Below are positions 26,113 through 45,268 of a DNA stretch of 64,000 nt, piece by piece (within the stretch, counting starts at the first letter, position 1; the number at the start of each line of letters is the position of its first letter). The stretch is from Tethya wilhelma. Taxonomy: Eukaryota; Porifera; Demospongiae; Tethyida; Tethyidae. The notes below the pieces were generated by a model that saw only the letters and a program-made list of their open reading frames with translations, did no database searches and was not told where the DNA came from. A program made the position numbers and the translations under genes. The stretch is from positions 263,081 through 327,080 of the forward strand of contig CAXIPT010000013.1 in NCBI GenBank assembly GCA_964030475.1. The letters are read 5' to 3'.

Positions 26113-28732
26113 AAAGCGTTGAAAAAAAATCTTCAGATCTAGTTGGGATTTGAACCGAAGTCTTTTGAATTCTAGTCAAATGCTCTTACCACCCAGTCTG
26201 ACCCAGGGCATGTGTACATGTGTCCTGTTTTAAGGTCACAACACATCAATCATAACTATATTCACCATCATGAGCATACCAATGACAGTGCATGCATATA
26301 TAGTGGAGATGCAGTGAATACAATTACTTTAATCGTAAACACTGATATTCCCTCTAGAATTCATGAGGGTGGACTCCACCAAAGGGGTGATCTGTTGAAA
26401 TAACAGCGAGGCAAAGAATTCTAATTCCTTATGATACATAAATTATATGCCTGCATATACTTTGAAGTATGTGGATGGGTATGTTACGTTAATGAACTGT
26501 TGGGTACAGTTTATACAAGATATATTTGTGCACAAAAACAACCATTCATGTGTGGAATCTAAAGACACACTCTCCCCAGGCTTTGTACTGCCCAATGCTT
26601 ACCAAAAGTTCCATTCTGTCCATTGCTTGGTTGTACATTGACGATAGATCCCATGTCACGATACTCAAACACCTCTTCACCTCTGATTTGTGCTCCTGTG
26701 TCTGAGAATAGCACAATATCGACTAGCCCTGTGACAGTCGATGCTCCCACACTGAGTTGCACTTCTGAATCTGTCTCTTGTATAATCATTGCTCGAACGT
26801 TTCCAACGGTGGCATTGAGTAGACGTGAACCATATCCAATGAGACTGGTACCTCTGATTGTGATACGAGTGCCAGCTTGCCCAAATCCAGGTGACACGGT
26901 GACAATTTCTCCCGGGCGTTCATAAATCCACCTGTCTTCGTCAGTCACATTGAATTCCATAGACATGGGATTGGTGACCATGATAGCCACACTGCCTGGT
27001 ACTCCGAATATTTCCGGTTCGGGCATTGCAGTTGTAGTCGGAGGTGGAGGTATTGTGGCACTTTGACCCGATCCTGATCCCGAACTAGAGCCTCCACCTT
27101 CAAAAGGTGCTCCCGACATTTGATCGTTTGAAGGCATGGGAGGTTCTTCGACTCTTACTACGATTCTGGTGCTGTTGAAGCTCATCACAGTTGCTTGTAC
27201 ACCAGAGAGATAGACGACTGGCATTGCAGTGTTGTATCCTGAGAGCAGACCAATGCCTGTGATTGCAACAATCGTACCAACTTGACCTCGTTGTGGTGAA
27301 ACCAATTGAATTTCGGCAAATGTGAATGCTTGCATAGACTCAACAGTGGCGCCAGTATCTGCAGTTATAATAATGCTTCCAGTTCTTGTCTGAGGCCGCA
27401 TTGGTAGGCTTGGTACATCTGCTGATACACATTCGGTGCCTGGTAAACCTGCGCTGGCTGTGAAAACGTTCATCAGAAAATTTGTAGCAGATATGTTGGC
27501 AATGGTGATTCTGTTAATGGCATTTCCACCTCCTTGTAACCTATCTCCGCAAATGATCACTGATCTACCGGGCTGTGCAGCTGGGGGAATGATGCTACTC
27601 ACGACACCATCTTCTAGTTGGATCCATCCATTTACAAGTGAAATGTAAGGTCCATCAAAGGTCTGTCCTTCAAACGTCTGTGTCGTATTGATCCTAATTG
27701 TTGCAGTACCAAGAGTACCACTCATTGCTCGTATTTCAATGACGGATTGGTTAGAGCTGATAATCTCTGCAGTATTGTCCCCAAGAGAGACATGAGAAAG
27801 AGACACAGCTACAAGGTCTGGTTGTACTGCACTCAGAAGATTTTGTCCCCTGATAATGACTCTGGTTCCCCGTTGTCCTCGAGAAGGGGTCACACTTTGG
27901 ATTACCCCTGGACTAACGAGATTATATCGTAATCCCAATCCAAGGGAGAATGTTTGGTATTGAGTCATCATGAATATGCTGCTACTGGTGGGTTCTGGAA
28001 GATCAAAGTTTGGAAATCGTGCAGCAAATCCGCTTGATGCTTGTAAGTTTTCCAGTGTGATTCCAGCCACAATCATATTAAACTCAGTGCTGTTGTCTCC
28101 ACATATTGGAGGATAGCAAGATGATAGACCAAAAAAGGCAGTAGTTCCAGGTTGTGCAGTTAGGGCAATTAAAGGGGTGATAGAAACTGGAAAGAAAAAA
28201 AGAAAAGGAAATTAAAGCTGAAACTTGAAGTCTATATATGCAGCCCCACCCCTTCTATCCTAAACTATAATCCAAGTATCATCTATATATCGTGCAACCA
28301 GAGTGCATACTTACGTGACTCGTGTATTGCTATCGTGTTGGTTATCGTCTGGCAGGCGGTGTTGGTTGGGATCACTCGCAGAGTGGCCGGTGTACCGCCA
28401 GGATTTCTTTGTAATCCGAAAGTGGACCCCAAATTGTACGTTATCAGGGAATCATTGACTATCCGCATGTCCAGTACATTGATGGCCCTGTTGGTTATAT
28501 CATTAAGCTGGACGGTAATCTGGAACACCATGTTCAATCTTTCTCCTTGGATGGAGTAGTTAGAGGAGCTGAAAGATGTTGAGGGTCCCGTCGTTCCCGA
28601 AGGTGGGAATATGAGATCCACCACAGGCTGCTCAGCAGTTGCATTACATTGGCTGTTTTGCGCTGTTGCTTGACTGGCATACAATGCAAGCTGTATGGCT
28701 AGAAATAGCCACCCAAGAGTCTGGGAGGCCAT
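18480..28732 (-). CDS. Giant IPT/TIG-repeat single-pass receptor with tyrosine-rich cytoplasmic tail
   Basis: No named orthologue recognised. Three exons, 28315-28732, 26603-28186 and 18480-26080 (one 7.6-kb exon), join in frame to 3200 residues. A signal peptide (LGWLFLAIQLALYASQATAQ) leads into a short N-terminal domain. About 24 IPT/TIG immunoglobulin-like repeats follow, each with a variant of SPxxGxxGTxVTIxGxNLLGGG, many with N-glycosylation sequons. Residues about 2460-2805 are furin/growth-factor-receptor-type cysteine repeats (CxPCDxxC...C.GP...C..C). One hydrophobic helix (IAIVVILIIILVIIVVLLG) is followed by Lys/Arg-Arg as a stop-transfer signal. The roughly 360-residue tail has no kinase domain. 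It carries tyrosines in SH2-type contexts (YTEL, YTEM, YIDM, YSEM, YEET, YMDT, YEDI) and proline-rich PPxPP stretches suited to SH3 or WW partners. IPT repeats occur in plexins, MET and fibrocystin; none combines them with this layout that I know of. A cell-surface adhesion or recognition receptor is inferred. Confidence 0.85.
26081..26602. other. Intron 2 of the IPT/TIG gene, with (GT)n and a tRNA-like fragment
   Basis: The acceptor of the 7.6-kb exon is the end of the minus-strand (AC)n run at 26081-26109. Nothing else coding is visible. Confidence 0.7.
26128..26206 (-). mobile_element. tRNA-like sequence, probably a tRNA-derived SINE or pseudo-tRNA
   Basis: On the minus strand an A-box-like TGGTAAGAGC is followed about 30 bases later by a B-box GGTTCAAATCCC, with an anticodon-type stem TTTGA/TCAAA around a 7-base loop (centre AGA). 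The acceptor stem pairs in only about 4 of 7 positions and the T stem has a mismatch, so a functional tRNA is unlikely. Confidence 0.45.
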
Positions 28733-28975
28733 TTTCAGTGAAAGTAGACGGCTTCTTCACGCTCAGTGCGGCACACAAACTAATGATGACACGCCCCAAT
28801 ATGCACGATCTGCTGCGCAGTTTCACCACCACGATGAATCTCATTAGTAAATTTCCCATTACGTCATGTAATTGAATACGGTTAATCGGCAAACCGCACA
28901 ATTTCCAGAGGGAGAAAGACTCGTGGCTTGCGATCTGTGAGTGTCATCCACTGATACAAGTTACCACAGTTCAAA
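28733..28975. promoter_or_regulatory. Divergent promoter region, IPT/TIG receptor / MAP7-like
   Basis: 243 bp between two start codons on opposite strands. No named element recognised; the role is inferred from arrangement. Confidence 0.5.
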
Positions 28976-35699
<6,724 letters not shown>

Positions 35700-36239
35700 T
35701 TAGTGATTCAAAAAATGGTAAATAGTTATTTTCTTTTCATTTGTACAAGTGATAAGTTTTGAAAATTTGAGGTTTGTTTAAGTTGTAACAATTACAATCC
35801 AGAGATGCTTCTAAAGTCACAGATTTAATAATTAGCTATTATTAGGTTTTCTGCTGGTAAATATATATTCTACAATGTCATACAAACTTTAGTTGTTTTG
35901 TTCTTAACTGGTTTGAGTTACACAGTATTGAATCATTCACAATTGTTACTATATCATGCTACCATTATTTCCCATATCTTTCGTTCCTTGAAATTAAAAT
36001 TAAATTTCTTGTCAACATTATTATTATAACATTCATTAGCCTACCGGGGAATGATCAATGCGCGAGGTTCTGAGTTTTCACTTCAGGGGGTAGCTATATG
36101 CGGGGGAATTGAACAATGCGCTGGCCCTAGGGGTGCGCGCGCACAGCATGGTACATATAGAAAGCGAAGACGTTTCAGATCTCAGTTCTGTCTTCTGGAA
36201 ATTACGTCAATTCAAGAACAACGGATTCAAATAGAAACA
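35700..36239. other. Intergenic: MAP7-like 3' UTR and trefoil gene 1 promoter
   Basis: AT-rich 3' flank up to about 36040, then a more GC-rich stretch (including a GCGCGCGC-like run near 36136) leading to the start of the trefoil gene. No TATA box or other element is clearly identifiable. Confidence 0.45.
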
Positions 36240-39200
36240 ATGAAGATTGTGCTTTTAGCAGTGGTGCTGTTCTACAGCCAATTTCCAACAGCCTTTGGCG
36301 CTCAAACATGTGACGTGGATGCGAGTCCGAGAAAAGACTGCGGTTAGTCGTAGGCCTACGCAGCTGCATGGAGTGTCACTCATTCCGTGCGCGCACCCTA
36401 ATGCAACCATTTCTCTTATCCAGGATATTTTGGAATCACTTTAGAAGAGTGTATTGTGACACGACAATGTTGTTGGGATCCAGTAAGTTTTATAATTGCC
36501 ATAATTTTGCTATTTTTTACTCAGTCTATAATCGTGCAGTATATACATGTTATTATTATGATAATATTATAGCTATATTTTACACACTGGCAAATGAATG
36601 TGTTTCACTCTTACAGAAAGAGAACGAACCATGGTGTTTTTCTGGGACTCCTGTTGAAGGAAGCACTGCTGAATGTAGGCCTGAACACGGTGCCCCTCGT
36701 ATTGATTGCGGTGAGTATGTAGATTCTATGGTTGTATTATCTTTATACTTATGGTCTTCTTATGTGTATGCATTAAACCTAGCAGGTATTTTGCATATTA
36801 TGGTAGCTGGTAGTTAAATTTGTGTATGCATAATGCATATTATGTGTTGTTGTAGGATATCTTGGGATTGACCAAGCTGGCTGTGAAAAGAGAGGCTGCT
36901 GCTACAGCCCTGCTGATGTAAGTTTTGTGCCATCATTCGAGCATTAAATTTTGTGCAAATTCTGTATACCATACAAATTTTGCATAAGTATAGTAACAAG
37001 TTTTAATAGCAATATTGTCTAAGGTTTTGGTTGAGTAAATTTGGGAGTTACTCTGTGTGGTTTTCGTCTATTGTTTGTTTTCTTTTTCTTTTACTCTTTT
37101 TTTTCCTTTTTCTTTTCATGCATGGATGGCTTCAATTGAGTAGAACCCCAAAACTCCATGGTGCTTCAAGAAGACCATCACCACACCACCACCTCCCATT
37201 GGACAACCAGTGTGCTCTCCAGACAAGCCTCGCAATGATTGCGGTAAGTTTTTTTATGCATGGCTCAATGTCATAATATGCATATACGTGCTACAAATGC
37301 AAAATTTATTTATGGTCATTGCACAATATTTATTATTATAGGATACTTTGGAATTACTCAGCAGCTGTGTGAGGAGCAGGACTGTTGCTGGGCACCTGCT
37401 TTTGTACGTATATACTGTTTCACACATGGTCTCTTGTCTGCATGCATCTTCCAATTTTTCATCTTATAATTATACAGAATCTGCCTTGGTGTTTCAATGC
37501 AACTGTTCCATTGAGCGACGAGAATTGCATTGCCACTTCGGACAAGCGTGAAGATTGTGGTAAGCTTCCTTGTTTGAAGTTGTTTGTACTTGTAGTTGCA
37601 AGTTGTATAGTGGATGTTTCTAGTTGTAGTTTTTGTAGTGCTTGCAATTGTCGATTCTATCTGGAGTGCATGCACGTATTATTGTTTTATACCTGCAATA
37701 GGTTTCATTGGTATCACAGTGGAGGAGTGTGAGGGAAACGGTTGCTGTTGGGATCCAGCTTATGTGAGTCGTGGATGCCAACTGAATTGTCATGTCCAAG
37801 ACTGTATCTATATTGGAAAGGGGTTAAATGACGATTATGTTTATGTCCAATTGAATTGCTTGTGTACATCATGATATTTTGTATATTTTTTGCCATTAAA
37901 ATTGTTTTCCCTTGCACTGTTTTGCAATGCAGAATGAACCATGGTGTTTCTTTAAAGCTCAAGATGAGAATGGTGTGAGTGAGGAGCCAGCAGCTGTTCG
38001 TCAAGAAGATGAGGAACCAGTCCCACCTGAGGAACCAATTGACAAACCAGCTCCACCCGAGGAACCAACTGACAAACCAGCTCCACCTGAGGAACCAGTA
38101 GCTGAAGAGCCTGTTGATGAGTTGCAATGCTCTCCAGACAAGCCAAGAGTTGACTGTGGTACGTATACAGTTTGCTTTTACATCTATAGCGGACAAAGTT
38201 GCTGTTCTATAAAACTTAAGCTTTCACCAAAACTTTTACCACAATCCATGCATGCATGCAGGATACTATGGAGTCACTGAGGAAGAGTGTGAGGAGAGTG
38301 GCTGTTGCTGGACTCCTGATTTTGAATTTGTAAGCATCAAAAATTAATATAGAATAACACAGAAATGTATGATCAATTACAGCATGACATATTGTGTATC
38401 ACTGCATGCATATGTATGTGTTATGTATAATAACTATGATATAATCATGTATCTATACTATAGCTTGCCACATACATACACATGCACACTGTCTAACAGG
38501 GCCTACCGTGGTGCTACAAGAAATCCTCAGTACTGACCGATCCGTTGTGCATAGCTGCCAGTCAAGACCGTACTGACTGTGGTACGTGTTTGCCACGCAT
38601 TAACAGCTAGCTGCATACATGTGACATGCATCAGTATATGTATGCATGTATGTAAAATTTAAAAATACATAGTTGTGGTCGTCTGTCCACATGCTAGGTT
38701 ACTATGGGATTGGCCAAGAGGAATGTGAAGAGAAACAATGTTGCTGGAGTCCTGAAAATGTGAGCATTTATTCACATTTCAACAATAATATTATGTGTAC
38801 ATGTATGGCATTGTGTTCATTGCAAACCCTTATAATGGATTTAATTTAATGTGTGTGTGTGTGCGTGTGTGTGCTTTAGAACCAACCATGGTGCTTCTTA
38901 AAATTCACCCTGGCCCCACCTCCTGAAGATGGTCCAGCTCCATCTGAACCAGACATGATGGCACACATTGTGGAAGAAGAACCAGCAGTGGAGAAACCCA
39001 CTGAGCCAGTTACACCTGTTGCTGAGGAGCCTCTGGAACAGTGCCTTCCTGACAAACCAAGAATTGACTGTGGTAAGTGTTTATTATTTTGCTAAACAGT
39101 GACCATGTTATTCTATATATGATTGTTTACGTATGCTTGTGTGTTGCATATTTGTAAGACTTTCTTTTGTGCAATAATTTTATACAGGATACTATGGGAT

Positions 39201-39822
39201 CACCCAAGAAGAGTGCGAGGAGAAGAAGGGCTGTTGTTGGACTCCTGAGTATGTATATGTGAGTTGTTTTGCATGTGTCACCACATTCACTACTAGTCTA
39301 GTAGTTATACTCTCAATGTATACACACATCCTACCTGCAGGACCTGCCATGGTGTTACGAGCAAACTTCTCTTTTGACAGATGAAGCGTGCATAGCTGGA
39401 GCTCAAGATCGAATTGATTGTGGTATGTTAAAACTAGTTTCAGACTTGTGCATGATAAGATTCTTTAGATGGAAAAAAATTATTCCCTGTGTAAGTATAT
39501 ACACCTTTAAAACAATTCATATAGGTTACTATGGAATTGACAAGAAGGAGTGTGAAGAGAAAGACTGCTGCTGGAATCCAGAATATGGCGTAAGACTTAT
39601 TGAAAGCTAAAACTTTCAAACCAATCATATCCTCTCCATTGTGTTTTATTATAGAACCAACCATGGTGCTTCTTCAAGGGAGCTGTCACTACTGTTGAAC
39701 CAGAGCCAGTGGCTGAGACTCCTCCACCAGAAGACACAGCATCAGAGGAACCAATAGATGGTACCTTGCAAGAGATCCTGGAGGAACTAGTTGAAGCTAT
39801 TAAAGAGAAGATGCAAGATTGA
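36240..39822 (+). CDS. Secreted protein with eight trefoil (P-type) domains
   Basis: Trefoil domains are small disulfide-bonded modules of mucus-associated peptides and of GH31 glucosidases. The protein starts with a clear signal peptide (MKIVLLAVVLFYSQFPTAFG). Each domain has the form C...R.DCG | YxGIT...C....CCW.P | N.PWCF, supplying the six cysteines, and nearly every one is split over two exons, with an intron after DCG and another after CCWxP. First halves end at 36342, 36710, about 37243, 37560, 38159, 38581, 39073 and 39421. Acidic Pro/Glu-rich linkers (for example EEPTDKPAPPEEP) follow domains 4, 6 and 8. The C terminus is an amphipathic acidic helix ending at TGA 39820-39822. There is no catalytic domain. 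It directly precedes two trefoil-GH31 genes on the same strand and presumably shares their ancestry. Confidence 0.85.
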
Positions 39823-40092
39823 TTGAGAAAAACAATCAAAGGACAATTATTATACTGATATAGTGATTTACATTTTTTTTGCTGATCAAAATATTTGACA
39901 ATGTGAATTGCCGATCTGAGCATGCGCAGTTAGTTGCGCGGCAAACTCTATTGCGACCTCGCAACCGAAAATTCTCCTGCATGCGCATATGCATGACCCC
40001 GCCACGTGTATAGTACAAATAGATTCATCGGTCCACACTTTTCAATATAGTGGTCTGCACAAGCATCCCTCATGTGGTTGCAAGGCAGATTC
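39823..40092. promoter_or_regulatory. Intergenic between trefoil genes 1 and 2
   Basis: 270 bp holding the 3' end of trefoil gene 1 and the promoter of the next. GC content rises near 39920-40010. No motif can be assigned. Confidence 0.4.
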
Positions 40093-42992
40093 ATGATGGA
40101 ACGGCTGGCCATCTTGATATCAGTGGTGTGTATCTCCTTCTCTCTTGTTAGACTGCCTGCTTGTGACGCAAAGTCAACACCAGTGACACACAAGCAATGC
40201 TTCCCGGAGGCTGATCGAGTTGTGTGTGGTGAGTTTCAATAGCTACGTGGAGATCCTTCAACCTGGCAGACACTGAGTAGACCAGTCATATCTGTATTCA
40301 TATTGCTTGCGGTTTTACTACCGTTAAGATTTAAGTTTAAGATTGTGATAATTACTGCATGCATGCAGTATCTCAGTGCATTTACTCTATAATATCTAGG
40401 TGATGCTGGGATCACCCAGCCTGAGTGTGAAGACAATGGCTGCTGCTGGAGTCCTGCAAATGTAGGCACGCCAGACTACTTTAGTCTCGTGTAAATCTAT
40501 GTGATTGTCTTCTTTCCACAGAACAAACCTTCGTGCTTCAAGAAATTGACTTCAATGACTCGTGAAGAGGCCAGTGAGATAGTTTCTTCCATACAAGACC
40601 TTCTATCACAATATCTGGTCCCTTCTGATGAGGACTCCGATGCTTCAAATATCCAAGCCAATGGACAGTGCTCTCCAGATGAAATTCGTGTAGATTGTGG
40701 TACGTTACTTAGTTATGGGTCACCTATAGCTGGGCTCAAGTAGCAGAATGAGTGCTGCACTGCTGGTAATGGTGTTTGATTGTGTTTTTCAGGCTATGTT
40801 GGTATCAACCAACAACAGTGTGAAGACAGTGGATGCTGTTGGAGCCCTGCTCAGGTATAATAAATACAATAGTGGTTCGGTTATAGTCCATCCATCCCAA
40901 GCTATGATTTGCATATCTAGAACCAACCTTGGTGCTTTCACAGAACAGTGTCCAGTGAACAGTGTTTGCCCAATAGCGATCGCACAGACTGTGGTAAACA
41001 TATCCCATCTCAAAGTTTTAAACTTCCAGTTTTATGGGTCAATTATTTTAAATTCTGCATGTATAGGATATTTTGGTATCACTCAGCAGCAATGTGAGGC
41101 CAATGGGTGCTGCTGGTATCCCACCGAGGTTGGTTCTAGCAAGATATTGTAAATTTATGGTCTTTCATAGTAATGTCCATTTTGATTCCAGAATAAACCA
41201 TGGTGCTTCAAGAAATCATCGACATCTCCTGTTGCCAGTGATCCTCAGTGCTCTACCAGCACACCTCGAGTTGATTGTGGTATGGCTTTAACCCTTATTC
41301 TCTACCTCATGCATGCTACTATAATACGAGATCAACCATGTAGCTGTATTATAGGTTCTCTTGGTACAACACAACAACAGTGTGAGCAGCAAGGCTGTTG
41401 CTGGAATCCTACCTCAGTACCGGTACAATAGACTAGCATACACGATTGCTGTGAATGTATCTATAGTGGATGTGAATTAATTAAAAATAAGGTACTTCAT
41501 ATTATTTTGTTTTTTTGTTTTTTCGTTGCTTCAGAACCAACCTTGGTGCTACCATAAGAGTATTGAAGTCTCCCCCTCAGACCAACAGTGCTCACCAAAT
41601 GACCCTCGAGTGGATTGTGGTATGTGTGACAAATTATTAAAAATATTTAGTTTGAAGTGCATGCATTTTTCCTCCTGGATCAAGTTTTTTGTTGTAAATT
41701 CTCTGCAATATTTGCTAAAATTTCAGGCCAACTGAGCACTACTCAACAGCAGTGTGGACAAATGGGGTGTTGTTGGAGTCCTGCCGATGTAAGAGCTCTA
41801 ACTTGTCAGTAATGGTTCAACATATGTAAGACATGTTGATCTTCTTACAAGACAAACTAAACTTGATTGACTCTTGACCACAAATGTCACAGTAATTTGT
41901 TGTGTGTGAATGTCCACACAGAACAAGCCGTGGTGTTTCAAAAAGAGCACGCCTCGTCCTTCCACTCCAACCTGCCTTCCCAATGACGTCCGCTACGACT
42001 GTGGTATGTAATTATGGACAATTCAATACGGGCTGGCTCCAGTAATTAATCATTAATAATTAATTGTCGTGACTCTATGAATAATGATTATTTTGAGCCA
42101 TCTTTGCATCTCTCACGACCTCTCACAGGGTATGTGGGGGTGACTCAGCAGCAATGTGAAGATAAAGGATGTTGTTGGAGCCCAGCAAGTGTAAGTATAT
42201 GCACGAAAAGAAAAAAAAAAATCATCTTTATTTCTATTTTTCTCACCTGAACTGGATCTAGCTGATTGAATATGGCCAATACCTGGCTGTACAACCTAAT
42301 CTAGCTAGTAACATTGGCAGAGCATTTATACAAAATGAATGGAAATTATCTGTATTGATTTGAGAGTGAATTTTACTGCCTTTTATCTTCCAAATCACCA
42401 GGATCAGCCATATTGTTTCTTCAAGACTGGAGGTCCTGAGCCATCGTTGTGCAAGAGCAATGGACCAAGATATGACTGTGGTATGAGCACCTCTAACAAT
42501 AGATGGTCAATGGATATATTACATGTGTGTATATCATGTACAGGTATTGTTGGTACTGATGAGACTGACTGCAATCGCAGGGGGTGCTGCTGGGACCCCA
42601 AGGATGTACGTGGAGTCTAATTATCTGATTAAATTAATAGGGGTCATGTGGTACTATCTATTGTGTATGATTGTGCTACAAGTTAAATTACTTTTGGATT
42701 TATTATCTCTCTATCTCTTTCCTTTGCTTTCTCTCTCTTGTTTTCTCTATTCTTTATGTGCCCGTAGAATGAGCCATGGTGTTTCTATCAGTCACCTAAA
42801 TATGTGGTTGAGTCCAGCACTCCAACCAGTCTTGGTGTCAAGGTGAGTATGTTACATCCACACACACAATATATGTGGATCTCAGTGATTATAGAGTGCT
42901 GTTTTTGATCTATCAGATGACGTTGAAAATTGCTCCCAATAGTGTTGCTTGTAAGTTGAGCAATTAGACATGTAATGAATACAATTATTATG

Positions 42993-43026
<34 letters not shown>

Positions 43027-43814
43027 CTATAGCATTGCCGTTTGGTACTAACATCTCACCATTGACCTTTGAACTTTCCCAAGAGTCTTCCGACAGACTT
43101 CACGTTAAGATCATGGACCCAACCAACAAGAGATGGGAGGTGCCAAACAAGTGAGATCTACAGTACAAGTGCTATATAAATGCATAATGGGAGGTTCTAG
43201 TACAAAAAGAATATACTCATTTGTGAGCTAAACCTAGCCTCTTATTGCCCACTTTTGGTCAAAACTAATCACGTCTTAATTACTACACAATACAGAGAAG
43301 AACAACTTTATAGTGTGTGTATTAAATTTTGTCAATCATTGTTGTTGCTACGTGTGCATGCAGTGTGTTGCCGGTGCCTGATCCTCCTTCCTCGGCTCCT
43401 GCAAGTACAAAGTACCTTTATTTCGTTCCTCCAGTTGGAGAGGAGTTCTTCTTCGCTGTTTCGAGGTATGTAACCATGGCAACTTGTTGTCCCAATGATG
43501 TGTCATTGTGGTCTTCATTTGTGTCAGTTTGTAGCACAGATTGCTACCTGCCAAATTGTCAAGTCCACTCCTACTAGTCTGGGTAGTAATTGGATCCTAT
43601 TATACCTGGCATAATTTAATTTTACATGCCTACAGTTTTTGTAGAAATTCTTTTCCCACTTTTTTTTTTTTTTTTTTTTTTTGACCATACTGGTCACACC
43701 ATGCAGCTATAATTTACCACACGTGTTTCTATCGATCATTGTCTTGGTACATTATTGATAATTTATAATGTCTCTCTCGCACATTCTCTTCCTGTTGCAC
43801 ACACACACACACAA

Positions 43815-43890
<76 letters not shown>

Positions 43891-44712
43891 NNNNNNNNNN
43901 NNNNNNNNNNNNNNNNNNNNNNNNNNNNNNNNNNNNNNNNNNNNNNNNNNNNNNNNNNNNNNNNNNNNNNNNNNNNNNNNNNNNNNNNNNNNNNNNNNNN
44001 NNNNNNNNNNNNNNNNNNNNNNNNNNNNNNNNNNNNNNNNNNNNNNNNNNNNNNNNNNNNNNNNNNNNNNNNNNNNNNNNNNNNNNNNNNNNNNNNNNNN
44101 NNNNNNNNNNNNNNNNNNNNNNNNNNNNNNNNNNNNNNNNNNNNNNNNNNNNNNNNNNNNNNNNNNNNNNNNNNNNNNNNNNNNNNNNNNNNNNNNNNNN
44201 NNNNNNNNNNNNNNNNNNNNNNNNNNNNNNNNNNNNNNNNNNNNNNNNNNNNNNNNNNNNNNNNNNNNNNNNNNNNNNNNNNNNNNNNNNNNNNNNNNNN
44301 NNNNNNNNNNNNNNNNNNNNNNNNNNNNNNNNNNNNNNNNNNNNNNNNNNNNNNNNNNNNNNNNNNNNNNNNNNNNNNNNNNNNNNNNNNNNNNNNNNNN
44401 NNNNNNNNNNNNNNNNNNNNNNNNNNNNNNNNNNNNNNNNNNNNNNNNNNNNNNNNNNNNNNNNNNNNNNNNNNNNNNNNNNNNNNNNNNNNNNNNNNNN
44501 NNNNNNNNNNNNNNNNNNNNNNNNNNNNNNNNNNNNNNNNNNNNNNNNNNNNNNNNNNNNNNNNNNNNNNNNNNNNNNNNNNNNNNNNNNNNNNNNNNNN
44601 NNNNNNNNNNNNNNNNNNNNNNNNNNNNNNNNNNNNNNNNNNNNNNNNNNNNNNNNNNNNNNNNNNNNNNNNNNNNNNNNNNNNNNNNNNNNNNNNNNNN
44701 NNNNNNNNNNNN

Positions 44713-44770
<58 letters not shown>

Positions 44771-45229
44771 TCCAAGGTGATGCTGGTAGGTCCGTGAGTG
44801 CCTACTTCCCCCCGGCAAAGTGGTACGACTGGTTCACTCACAAGGTGACCTCTCTGAGGGGCTCCGAAGCCATCACCATAGCAACCACTCTGGACCACAT
44901 GCCTGTGAGTGAAATAAACAGTCTATATACTGTAGTAGTTGTTCATTCCATAATTATTAACTTTAGTTTTCAGCTTCAAAAATAGATGCATCCAGCATTG
45001 AAAGATAATGCTATAAGAATAATAATAGACTTACAATTCAAAAAAAACCCCAATTATTATGCACTTTCAGATTCACATTCGAGGTGGCTCTATCATTCCT
45101 ATGCAAGATCCAGCACTGACGACTGCCAATAGCAGAGCTAACAGCTACAGCCTTCTGGTTGCTCTTGACTATGAAGGAAAGGCATCAGGAGATGTCTTTC
45201 TGGATGATGGAATCAGTATCAGTCTTGCG

Positions 45230-45268
<39 letters not shown>

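Noticed and set aside
26128..26206. A functional tRNA gene on the minus strand
   Set aside because: Acceptor stem pairs poorly and the T stem has a mismatch; listed as a tRNA-derived element instead.
43729..44985. Long open frames spanning the N gap on both strands
   Set aside because: They are made of unknown bases plus dinucleotide repeats (Thr-His, Cys-Val, Ser-Leu, Arg-Glu runs) and have no coding support.
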